From the NCBI GenBank assembly GCA_030549495.1, contig JAUIRK010001035.1, positions 372,001 to 436,000 on the forward strand: 64,000 nt of DNA, written 5' to 3'. Position 1 is the first letter of the stretch, and the number at the start of each line of letters is the position of its first letter. Position numbers and translations under genes: made by a program. Source of the DNA: Nectonema munidae (Eukaryota > Nematomorpha > Nectonematoida > Nectonematidae). This document shows, in pieces, positions 46,691 through 58,800 of this stretch. The notes beneath the pieces are model-generated. The model saw only the letters and a list, made by a program, of their open reading frames with translations. It searched no databases and was not told the origin of the DNA.

Positions 46691-49650
46691 AAAACTTTTC
46701 CTTAAATTCTTCCTCATATTTTATCAATAATTTTTTTATTTCATATTAATATGGTAATTTAAAATACTTTTTGTAAAAAACAAAATTAAGAAAATTGATA
46801 AAATAAAAATGAACTATTCTAGATAAAAAAAATATGTGGACGAATTCAAAGTTAAAAAGACAAATTTAAAGTTAAAAAGGAAGAATTCAATGTTAAAATG
46901 TATACATTTCTTTGACAATGACTAATATGCTCATTTATTTTATGATTCCAAATTCAAGAAAAAAAGCATGAAAATTTTTTTATTTTATAAATGGAAATTA
47001 AAATTAATAAGAAAAATAAGGTTCAAAATTTTTGATCCTTCCTTTAAATGTATAAAATAATAAGTGTTTAGTTGTCGGCATGACACAATATCTATGGATA
47101 TCTTTAACTTAACTTACTTAAAACCTATAACTTAATCGAACTTTACCACTGAGATTGAGAGTAAATAGTATGTGAGATGCCAAGCATTAACTTCCCATTG
47201 ATATTTGTGTATGATTTTATGATTCTGCAATAAAAAATAATATATATAAGGATAAAAAAATGAGGCAAAAAAGTTTTTATTTTTGTAAAAATTGAATATT
47301 TTTAAATTAAACATTTCTGTTTACTCTTTATGGAAAAATGAAATAATGACAATGTAAATTTTTTTAACGAACTTTACGATTGATTTTTAAAAATTGGAAA
47401 TATTTTTTTAAAAATAAAAGATCTATTTTAAGCAGATGCGTACTCACAGGGGGGGGGCAAAGCCCCCAACATTTTTTTGTCTCTTATAATATAGTTTACG
47501 CTATAAAGTCCCAAAAATATGATAAAGAAACCTTTCATGCTTTGCATAGAGAATTAAAAACAGAAAATAACGCCAGCAAATCATTTCATGTGATTTTGAT
47601 TATATTTAAATTCTTCAAAAATATTTGATTTTTTCTTTTTTTGGTAAATTACTTATTTTTTATTCGAAACTTTGATTTTCTCTTCATCTTTGTAGAATCT
47701 TTATAGTAAATAAATGTTTCTTTTTTTCTTGTTTATTTATTGATGTGGAAATAATTTCAAGGAAATACTGGATATTGGAAAAAGTAAAATACTCTCATAG
47801 TTTATAGTGCTACAATTGCTTCTACTAACATGTAGGAAACTATCTTTCAATAAACAAAATCACATATGAACAATGTAGATAGTGTTAATTTTAGTGTTAC
47901 TTATTGGTTTTTGATATTTAACATTTTATGCATCAACCAATGATTTTTTTAAAATCAAATTTTAGAGTTGTAAAAAAAATGAGGAAGTTGTTTTTATTTT
48001 AAAGCTCTAATTTTTGGCAAAATTTGATCAAAATTTTCATTTAGTGATTTCATTTTTAAACGCAAAAAAAGTGAAAATTAAAAAAACATATCGAAACTCA
48101 ATATTTTTAAAAATTTATAATATTTTTCAATAAAATATAACTCATTCTACATCCTTTCATAAAAATATTTGAAAAAAATAAATTTTAGTTTTGAGTAAAC
48201 CTTGATCAAAAATATTGAAATTAGGATTTTGAAGAGCGATCCTGGAAAATTTAAAAATTTATCATGGATTTTTTTTGATAATTATTATTTTTACATGTCT
48301 ACTTAAATTGCATTTTAAATTTTTTTATAAAAAAAACTCCTAAGAGCAAAATTTAGTTCTCTAGTTAGGGTCATTGAATATGAGACATGCCATTACCGCC
48401 TTGAAAGTCAGAATCCAAAATAAGGTAGATATCGATTAAAAAAATTCAAAACCTCTTTTCATCTAAAAAATTGACAAGTGGAAAAATTGGGGAAAAAAAG
48501 TTATATATATACTTGATTCGCTTACAATCTTTATATATTAGACGAGTATATATATATATATGAAATAAGGAAATTGAAAAATTTATGAAAACATAAAAAA
48601 ATGAAAAAGATTTAGTAGAAGATACTCAAAAGACAAATTAAATTTATTTTATTAAATTTTAATAAAAAATGCCTTAAAATGTTAACATTAACCATATAAG
48701 TTATTTAAATTTCAAATAAGGGAAAATTATTTTTGAGGCAAAAGCCTGTGGAGAGTAGAAGAGGATAGATTGCATGCTAGCTGAACAAATTTATGCATCA
48801 GGAAGAGTTTCTGTATTGGAGTTATATGTTTGTGTACTATTTGACTCCTACACCCATTAGCATTCTCTATCTTAATAAATATATTCTAAGTTTTTGTCAA
48901 TATTGTATGTATATAAGTTCATTTCAAACCCACTGATCAGTGATCACACTAATTTTATATAATATGCATTGCCAATAATATAGTCTTCTCTCTCTCTCTC
49001 ACCCACAAAAATTGAAGTCTCCTCACAGTAAACTAATATATATATATATACCATTTTAGCATAGTACAAGCCGTCATTCAAATATAAGACATCATTAATT
49101 AAAAAAAATACAAGCATCTTCCTAATATAAACCATGATCAATACTTTTTTCTAGAAAATTAGACAAATCTTAATATCATTTAAAAAAACAACGCAGAAGG
49201 TAAAATATATATTTTTGTAAAAATTTATCTAGGTTTTTTTTGGTTTTAGTCATAATAATTAACTTCTACAATTTATTCCTTTTTAATATATTCACTCTAT
49301 AATTTATTTTCACGTGATTTGAAATAAAATTAGGTGCGATTTTGGAGTCAAAAGATACACAATATTTTTTATCAAATTTATTTCAGTTTTAATGATTTAA
49401 ATTTATTAGAGATGTTTCACAAAAAAATTTTACTCTATTAGTAAAAAGTTTTGTAAATCTCAACCTACTTTTTTAGGTGTCACTTTTTTAATATTTCTAT
49501 TTCTCCTTCACTTAGATTTGTCAACTGATATTAATTATTATGGTGTTTTTAAAACATTCAGTATTTTTAAGCTTCAAGTGAACTTTCGGTTTTTTTATGA
49601 TCTATAACATTAGCCATCACAAATCAAATAAAATTAACTTACTTTTTTTT
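46691..49650. other. AT-rich, no gene recognised
   Basis: Nothing above short frames. A G-run followed by CAAAGCCCCC at 47450-47470 can pair as a small hairpin and may be the end of an old repeat. AT microsatellites lie at 48547-48560 and about 49037-49050. Confidence 0.4.
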
Positions 49651-52570
49651 TAAGATAAGATAAGATTTATTTAGTTCAAAACAAAAAGACACGAACTAAA
49701 CTTAAGTTTATATGTTCGTATAGGAACAAATCGTTCATCCTCCCTATTGTAAGAACTTCTAATCTCAATATGATGAAATAGTGAAGTTAAAAATAAGAAA
49801 ATGTTTAATAGATCATGAGGAAGATAGATTCAAAAAACCCATGAGGATTATATGGATAAAATTAACAACGGCGTTAAAAAGTTATACTATACAAATTTAG
49901 AGCATATATAAACATAATTATGTATCATAAGTAAATAATTGTTTAAGGCAAGATCTTTAGGTAAGGCGAAGCACAAAGGGTTTGATTTTTGATGAATTTT
50001 CCAGTAAAAATAATAAACACCGAGATCTAAATGAAAAAAGGAAACAAGGCAAAAAAAATTGGAAATGGAAAATAGAGATGTTTGGTATATATAATGAAAA
50101 AAATATTTACATGTTAACTGATAAGTGATAACAAATAAGAGATAAAATTTTTTAAATGATTTAATCTTTTTAAGATATCTAATATGCAAAGGTATTGAAT
50201 TCCTATTATTAATAACACTTGGTAAAAAACTATTCTTATTTATGTAGGTAAAATGTTGTATAAATACATCTTCATCATTTCTCAAGTTATAATTATGTAT
50301 TGTATTGTTGAAAATAAAGTAATTGGAAAAATAAGAATTGGAAGTCATTATTAAAAACAAAAAGCGAGGCAGTTAATGAACATATTTGTTTGATATTCAA
50401 AATTCCGTGCGTTTTCCTGATGCTTGTAGAATGACCACTTTCAATGAATTTAATTGAAGAATAAGTTCCATTAATCTTAACATAATAGTTTCTGTTGGAC
50501 AGGTAACTTTTTAATAATTTTCAAAAATTTTCCTCGAAAACCAAATTTATTAAGTTTTAAAAGGAGTAGCTCATGGTTGATTTTATCAAAGGCTTTACTG
50601 AAGTTTATAAAGATAGAACACATTTGTAATTTATTAGAACAAGCAATTTGAATGTTTGTTAAAACAGTGGCAATAGCATCTTGAGTAGATTTGTTTGGCC
50701 TAAATCCAAATTGGTTTTCATTTAGCATATCATATTTTGAGATGAAAGCACTCATTTTCCTATGAATAAAATCTTTTCAAAAAGTTTACCTAAAAAAGAT
50801 AGTATGGAGATTGGTCTATAGTTACCTGGTTCAGTTTTGACACCTTTTTTAAAAACAGGAATAATACAAACTGATTTAAAGGTATGAGGATACGTTTCAT
50901 CTTCATATATCTTATTGAATAGGTGAAGTAAACTATCTAAAATAAAGGGAACTACATTTTTACCCATTTTATTGGAGATGTCATCGTGGCTAGCAGAATT
51001 ACTTGTTTTGAGCTCATTACAGAAAATCAAAATATCATTTGTGTTAATTGTTTCAAAATAGAAAGTGTTAGCTTGAGCTATAATAAATTGATTACATGGA
51101 GTATTCTTGTTGGGGTTGTTGTGGTTTAATGATAAATACTCACAAAAATCATTAGCATTAATAGAACATATGCCGTTTTTAGTCTTTCTACAAGATATTT
51201 TATTAATAATATTCCAGGTTTTTTTTAACATTAGTGTGATATTTTTCAACCAATGTATTATAGTATTGATTTTTGTAATATCTAATTTTTATATTATAGA
51301 CATTTCTAGCTTGTTTGTAGGTATCAAAGTTACTGACAGTTCTAATTGACACTAATATTTCCTGAAAAGTTTTTTTAATTTTTTTATTTGTTCAAGTTCA
51401 GAATTATTAGATAAAGATTTATTAGTGTGAAGTAATTTGTTATTCTCTGAAAAAGATATATCTATATTTTTTTTTATTTTCAACGTTAAAAGTGAGTAAA
51501 ATGTATTAATACCAGTTTCATAGAAACAACTAAGATCCCAATTTTCTTTAGTTAGATTCTTAAAAAAAAGAGAAAAGTTTTTTTCACTGTAACTTTTAGT
51601 ATTATTATATGTTGTGGTATAAGATTTTTTAATAGGAGAAAAAAAACTAAAAAGGCATAGAAAAGAGAGATAGTGGTCAGAAAGATCAGTGTTTATTACC
51701 CCTGAGAAACCATTTAAATTGAAGTTGGGAATTAGAATATTGTCTAAAAGTCATCCCATGCCTTGTTGGAGAGTTGATAGTGGGAATGACCCCCATTTCA
51801 AATAATGTGTTCATTAAATAATTTTTTGCAATATAGTTATTACTTGGTAGTGTAAAATTAATATTAAAGTCTCCTAAAATAAATACATATTTGAACTTAT
51901 CTTGAAGAACTTTAACCATTTTTGTGAATTCATTGAGGAAAAGATGTATATTGGTAGAAGGAGGTCTATATATACCTAATATGACAAATTTTGAGGGATA
52001 AAAACACTAATACTTAAATATTCGTAGCTCAGGGGAACAAAATTAAATTCTTCATACACATCATATTTTAGGTTATATGAATATAGACACCAACACCGCC
52101 ACACTTTGATTCTATACATTTAGCAATAAACTGTAAACCATTCAAATCAACATTTACAAAATTATTCATATTTCAGTAAAAATATCATGAACAAAAAAAT
52201 TTTAATTATCAACATTTTTCTTAAGACTCCTTATATTGACGCAGAATAGAGACAGTTTGTTAGATAGTAAGTTATTGAAAACATTATTAACCCATTTAGT
52301 ACCATAGAAATCAGACGATATTTAAAAAACGAAGACGATTTATATTCAAAGTCATTGAAAAAAGCAGACGAAGTTGAAATTACTTATGTTCTAAAATGGG
52401 AACATTGGGACTTAATGGGTTAAAGTCGGAAATAGAATATTCTTTACAATTGAAAGTAGCAATGTTATTAAGGAAACTCTGATATTTCTTCTATTTTGCG
52501 AGAATTGTCGTATAAGTACTTGAAAGAAGTATGATTGAACATTTTATTAGGGGACATATAATTTATCAAT
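49651..52570 (-). mobile_element. LINE B (CR1/Jockey-like), minus strand, with internal deletion
   Basis: Read on the minus strand. The endonuclease begins with NKLSLFCVNIRSLKKNVDN (about 52.2-52.28 kb) and continues with VILGIYRPPSTNIHLFLNEF, FILGDFNINF and GVIPTINSPTRH to about 51.69 kb. A linker follows, then reverse transcriptase: TWNIINKI (51.2 kb), YRPISILSFLGKLFEKIL (50.8 kb), NQFGFRPNKSTQDAI and INFSKAFDKINHELLLLKLN (50.5-50.75 kb), then YLSNRNYYVKING. The block that should carry the PQGS and FADD motifs is missing, and the sequence jumps to the C-terminal segment YNLRNDEDVFI (about 50.27 kb). A piggyBac MITE sits at 52291-52419. The 3' end, TAAGATAAGATAAGATTTATT on the plus strand at 49651, is the same TATCTTA tail seen in LINE A. 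Several further frame breaks exist. Confidence 0.85.
52291..52419. mobile_element. piggyBac-type MITE, copy 2, inside LINE B
   Basis: 129 bp, starting CCCATTTAGTACCA and ending CTTAATGGG, flanked by TTAA at 52287-52290 and 52420-52423. The internal sequence matches 1671-1798, including GACGATTTATATTCAAAGTC. Taking one TTAA as the empty site, the LINE B reading continues across it on the minus strand (…YSISDF-NNVFNNLL…), so the insertion point in the LINE is exact. Confidence 0.87.
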
Positions 52571-52679
52571 GAAACAACGGATACTCAATTTCCTCTCTAA
52601 TATATTATACTTAAATATATAATTTGATTTATTCTTAAACCTTCAATTGAAAGACATGAGTATACATCTAAAATGTTTA

Positions 52680-52815
52680 AGTGCAGATGGCCTAGTGGTC
52701 GGAGCGCATGGTCTCAATCGGGTTCGATTTCCTATCGTGACTATCCTCTACAATTTGTCCAGGTATGAAAGGCTTATTCTCTCCTTTGGGTCCGCGGCAA
52801 ATTTAAAAATAAACG
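52680..52815 (+). repeat. tRNA-derived SINE remnant
   Basis: TGGCCTAGTGG at 52688-52698 matches the RNA polymerase III A box and GGTTCGATTTCC at 52721-52732 matches the B box with one change. The order and polarity are right. The spacing is shorter than in a functional tRNA, and no cloverleaf with an anticodon arm can be drawn, so this is a degenerate tRNA-related SINE head rather than a tRNA gene. It ends about 65-100 bp before the CAND1 start codon. Confidence 0.6.
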
Positions 52816-52878
52816 TTCATTTAAATTTATTCAATAATAAATTTTTGTTTCTATTACTCCTTTTGTCTCATTTTAAGG

Positions 52879-55800
52879 ATGTCTAGATATCAAATTATTA
52901 ATCTGCTTGAAAAGGTAAGGTTTTTCAAAATTTATTTTATATATAAATGTATTAATTTATCTTATTTTATCATTAATACTTTGTTTCATATATTTATGAA
53001 CTTTAATATAAATCTATTGATATTTTTTACATAAATCAAATTGTAAATAATATATAACTAGAAAAAATACAATACAGAAGAGTCTATTAAAACATCAAAC
53101 TATTTATAAATCTATATAAAATAAGTTTACTGGTAATAAACTAAGCGAGTTTAAAGCAACAAAAATAATTCATGTTAAGAGAAAAAATCGTTGATACCTC
53201 AGCTCCTTCTATAATCATATTATTCTTCCTTTGATGAACTACATAAATTTGAGAAAGAAACATATGTTCTATTTATATTTTTCAATGAAATATCAATTAT
53301 GAAGTTGTGTATTCGTTTAAAATTAAGTTGCTATCAATTAATTTTAAAAGGTAATAATAATTTTCATGCTGGCAGAGTAAGACAACTAACACAAGGTCTA
53401 ACATCTCTACTTTTAAAATATTTTCATCGTGTAATTGATTTCTGATAACAATTCTAGGAATCATCTGTACAACTGTTTCAATATTGTTATCAGAATCTAA
53501 TAGGCATTTTTTGTCAATTTATCGTTGTTCTGACCCCTTTGAACATAGTCTGAATGAAAAGTATAACCTTATAATTCTGCACTTATGTTAGTATTTTATT
53601 TTCAATGTTTAACCCAATAACTTAATAGTTGGTAACCTCTAGGCTGTCTAAAACATTTTACAAAGTTTTTTCCCAGTATATCTTATTTTAATTACATAAG
53701 GATTATAGTTTCCTTATGAAACGAAACCTGAATGAACCAGATCTATCATTTATTTAATATAACCACCCACAGCATTTATTCTTAAGCGTGAAAATTGTTT
53801 ATAAAAAGGTAAGCACTTAATTCTCAACCATTCTACATTAAGAAAATAGTTTTTGTCCTTTTTTTAACTAACGGTATGAAGACAAACTATCGATTTACCA
53901 AGCTAATTTTTTTGGGAGTCTAGCTAAATCGTTAGATATATAGATTTTAACGGGTCCACGAGATTTCTTCGACAAACCAAAAAAGTTTTTTTAAAAATAT
54001 TTTTATAAATGAAATTCCATATGTGCCTCCCATTCAGGTTAAGACATCTGATTTTATAATGAATGAGCTTCCGAAATTTAATGTATGAATGAGGAGGCAC
54101 ATATGGAATTTCATTTATAAAAATATTTTCTTCCATTTTAAAAACACTTTTAATATATTCATTATATACATTAAGAAACTAAATAGTTATTATAGTTATT
54201 AATTATCCAATGCAAAATGGCTCCTTTAATTTTATATCATTTCATCAAAATAAATAGAAGTTAAAAAGTTAAAAGTTTTATTACTAATATTTATATAAAT
54301 AATTTACGATGACGGCATTGCTTTTTATCATTTTTATCTGATAAAAGCATACATCTACTAATTAAAGTTTGATATATTCCTATTTCAAAACCCCCATTTT
54401 AAAACAAAAAGTAAAAAGTAATATATAAAAAAATATATTATTTTAGAATGATTAAGAAATTTAAATATTTTAAAAATTGTATTAGGTATCATACTAATAT
54501 GGAATACATCTAATGAAATAACTTTACACTTTTCAATAAGTAGACTGTTTTGGACTAGTTGATTGAAGAGTTGGATCAGAAACTAGAAATCTTTCATTTG
54601 ATTTTTTGTCGATGGCAGTTTGTTTATACCTAGGCGGAGTGTATTATGGCTTCGTCAATTAAAAGACACCTATGATACCCTACCAATTTATCCTTTACTC
54701 ATCCGTAAATATGTTATAATTAATAATAAATTGAAATATAAAATCTTTAAAAAAAATTAAAAACCTGGATAAGATTTTTTAATGCAACAATAATGAATTG
54801 TGCTGGTAAGTTTTATTTTTACAATTATTTATATTTTCATATATCATTTTGAAGCTTTAGGAGATGAAAATTTGAATAAATTATAGGAAAAATAGAAATA
54901 ATTCAGATTTTGACTATATATCCTTTCGAAACAACCATGTATTTAAGTTGCCTGTTGCCAGACATAGGAGCCATAATTTAAATCTTTCAGGCTCCGGCTC
55001 CATGTAGACAAATCCTCTAGCTCCTCCGGCTCCACCTCCGAAGCCCTTATTATTACCACCCTTAATTTTTTTTTAATATTGATCTTCTTATATATGAAGT
55101 CTAATTTGTCTTAGAGTTCTAATTTGTTGATATCATAGATGAATTCATCGATGGGGAAAGAAAATATGAAAATTTATCTTTAGTAAATTTGAATAAAATT
55201 TTTTTTTAATAAAAGTCAAAACTGTCTTTGTTTTAAAATTTTCAATTTGATAAATCAATAAATTGTATATCCAAAAAGATGTCGTATTTGCTAAGAGTAT
55301 ATCTTAAAAGCCAAGTTTAGACTATAGAATTTAGGGTAGTCTTACGCTCGATATCTTATATGTTTTAAAATACGGTATATTTAATATTATTTATATGAAA
55401 AAGACCTCATTTATTAATAAGAAAAAAATGGTTTATACTCGATTCATTTCCTGGGTAATCCATCAGTCAATTTAATTATAAAAAATGAATATCACCACTG
55501 AATTCAGAATACTTGGGAATGGGTATATATTATGAAAGAAACTTTATATAATTATTTAGATAAAAAGCTTCTTTTTGAGATTAGCTGTCATATATAAATC
55601 AATTTTTTGACAGCTTTGTTTGATTTTCATAAAAAATGAAATTATCACTGAATTCAGCATACTTAAAAACGGGTATATATGTGTAAAAAACTTTATATAA
55701 TTATTTAAATAAAAAGTTCCTTTTTGAGATGAGCTGTCAAAATAAATCAATTTTTTTGACAGGTTTGAGTTATTTTTATATAAAAAATAAACACTTGAAA

Positions 55801-58800
55801 ATGAGTATATATATGAAGAAAATTATATAAAAATAAATAACTTCTTTTTGAGATGAACTGTCATATATAAATCAATTTTTTGACAGGTTTGATTTTTGAG
55901 CGAAGCTTACCACAAAAACGTAAGACTTGCTTCAATAAAGGTTACAATATAATAGAACTACGTAACTGTGTTCTGATTGCAAAAGGCGAGTTTGTGGAAA
56001 GTATGTAAAGAGTGTATATAATTTGTTTGTCTTATATCTTAAATAAATTTTTCTTTTATTTATTTTAATGTTTAAAAGTAAGGGTCTTGAAAAATATCCA
56101 AATTGTATTTGGATATTTAATTAAAACCTCCATGACGTCTTTGTTTTTTATGTTGAAATTAATTTCGGCGTTCTAAAGTTAAACCCTTAGAGCAAAGTGT
56201 GCCACTGATCGAATGATAAAACCGCTTAAGATTAACTTGTACTAAATTCTCGATGGAATAGCTCGTGATAAATTTATTTGCCAAAATCAGGCTCTAAAAC
56301 AATGCTAGTTTTACACTCCTGCTTTAAGTTAGCTACAATTTTGCCATCACTTTGTATTACGCTCTGAGTTGAATACAAATATAACTAATAATGAAATTTA
56401 GAAGTTATGACCGCGATAAACCTTCATATCACACACAACGTCTATCGCACGTATATTTTGGAAGTAAAGTAGTTTTATGAAATAAGTTAAACCCTATATA
56501 GTATTTTCATATATGCGGTGTGAAACCATAATTTATGCCGCGCTGTTATTTTCTGTCTTAGACTCCACTGCAACGGCTCAGAAACAGGGTTTACTGTGCT
56601 GTACTGCTTCCAGTGCACTCTATACGCTGCAACTGCGCTGTACAGACCTCTAGTCTAGTGGATACCTATCAGAAAAATCTATATCGTTAAAAAATTCGTA
56701 TCAATAAAAAGTTGAGACACGATCACCTATATTCGATCTGTGTACACCTCTCTATTTGCCCAGTTTGAGTTAACAATTCAAGAATTCATATTTTTTATTT
56801 ACAGTTATTTTTCAGATGTGTTCTGTGGATAAAGATTTTAGATTTATGGCTACAAATGATTTGATTGGTGAGTTACAAAAGGGGTCAATTAAATTGGACG
56901 ATGAAACGGAAAAAAGAGTAATGGAAGTCACTTTAAATTTGCTTGAAGACAAAAATACAGAAGTGCGAAATTTAGCTATCCGATGGTAATTGTTAATGAT
57001 ACTATTATTTTATTTTTCCATGAATGCATTTCTCTCAAATTTTACCAAGATGGGTAAAGAATACAAATTCTTTTTAAAATAAATTTGTTAATATATGTGT
57101 AATGAAAAGACAAAAATGAAATTTAGGATTATTGAAAAATTAGTCTTTTATTTTGTATAAAATAAAACGCTTTGCGTAGTGGTGTACCTAGTACTAGTGC
57201 CACATAGATCGTTGTTAATTTGTCCATCCCCTAAAAGTTTTGATACACTTCAAAACGCCGAAGCCTCAAAGCTGAATAATACAGGTATTATAGATAGACA
57301 AACTGTAGCAAGCATTATTTCACAATGTTATAAGTCAAATTCCAACACTCTTTTATGTTAATGCAGAAAAGTAAGAAAATAAAACCTTTGTCGCCCTATT
57401 TTGTGGCTGCAAAAACAAAAGCGCCACTTGTTCACCCTAAGTTTTGCCTAACGTTGTATATTACATATACATTTTAGCAGGGCTGCTTAGTCTGAGTCGC
57501 TAGTCGGTGGAGTCATTTTAAATAATGAAAAAAAGTTTAATTATTGTAAGCATATAGAAGAGCCCTTCCTTAGACGATTTCGGAAGTAAAAGTAGGCGTA
57601 TATTAATCTTTTAAGTATTTGTAGTTGGAGGCGGTTTTTTTTAAATACTTCGACTTGAAGTCAGATTTTTCTAAGTAATAGGAGTCAGAAGAGTCAGAGT
57701 TGGATGTCTTTTATCATACTTTGCAACCCTGATTTTTACTTATAATTTCTGTTTTAATTTTTCTTTCAAAATAAAAAATCAGTAGTTTTAAATTTCCAAA
57801 GAATTTCAAACTGTCAAAAAATGTGTTGCCTTGACTTTTATTTTTACATAAGATACAAAATTACACTGAGAAGAATACGATTTAATAGAAGGTAAAAAAT
57901 CAATACATAAACTTGCATAAGTGTACTTCAAATATCACATCATTTATGCACATTTATAGTTAATTGTTTGTTGCTATGATTAATTTAAATCAGCGTTTTT
58001 TAACTGGTGGTCCATGATGAAATATTAGACGGTCTAAACTCTAAAGCAATAATTGATTTCCTAAAATTAAGCTTGGAGGTATGATACTAATCTTCAGTTA
58101 AGATTACGCTATTGAAATTAATTTCATTGGAATGAGGCTTATCCTATTCATAATAATTGGTACCTATTCAAAATTTTCAAACTTTTGTCTTTCAAATTTT
58201 TGCGCCTTATCAATTTCAAAATCATAATATAAAAATGTTGTCAAAGAAAAAAGATTTAAAAGTCTGTTTGAAGAGATAAATAAGTTAACTTTTAAAAAGT
58301 GTCATAAACAAAATGTTGAGTTGGTTATTTCTGTTTAAAAAATATATTTCTTGTAAATGTTTTGGCATTCATGCATTATATCCAGAGTTGTCATTTTTTT
58401 AATATTTAAAAATACTATTAAAGAATATTTTTAAAAATAAAAAAAAATAAGATTCCCACTCCTACTCCCTAATTTTATTACTTAGGCTTCGACTCCTATT
58501 CCTTGAAAATCTTTAACTCAACCTACTCTGACTCCACAACCCTTGACCTGAGGAGGACCTTAATGCAGAAGTGCGCCATTTGGGTTGGATCAAATACATT
58601 TGTATTTGTAATTAAATACAAATTTGATGTAATTACACTTGTATATGTATTTTTAAGTCCTAAGTTTGGTGTAATTATATTGTGTAAAATGTAATGATAA
58701 ATAAATCTAACGCAGTGATTCCCAACGTTTTTTTATCCTACGGATCCCTTACACCAAAATATTTATTATTCAAACCTTCTCGCGATAAAATTTACATTCT

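Noticed and set aside
47440-47475. G-run hairpin as a terminator
   Set aside because: Bacterial-type terminators do not apply; it is probably the worn end of a repeat.
52680-52750. Intact tRNA gene
   Set aside because: A and B boxes are present but too close together, and no anticodon arm or acceptor pairing can be drawn.
55482-55890. CRISPR-like array
   Set aside because: Units are long, diverged and lack unique spacers; the host is eukaryotic.
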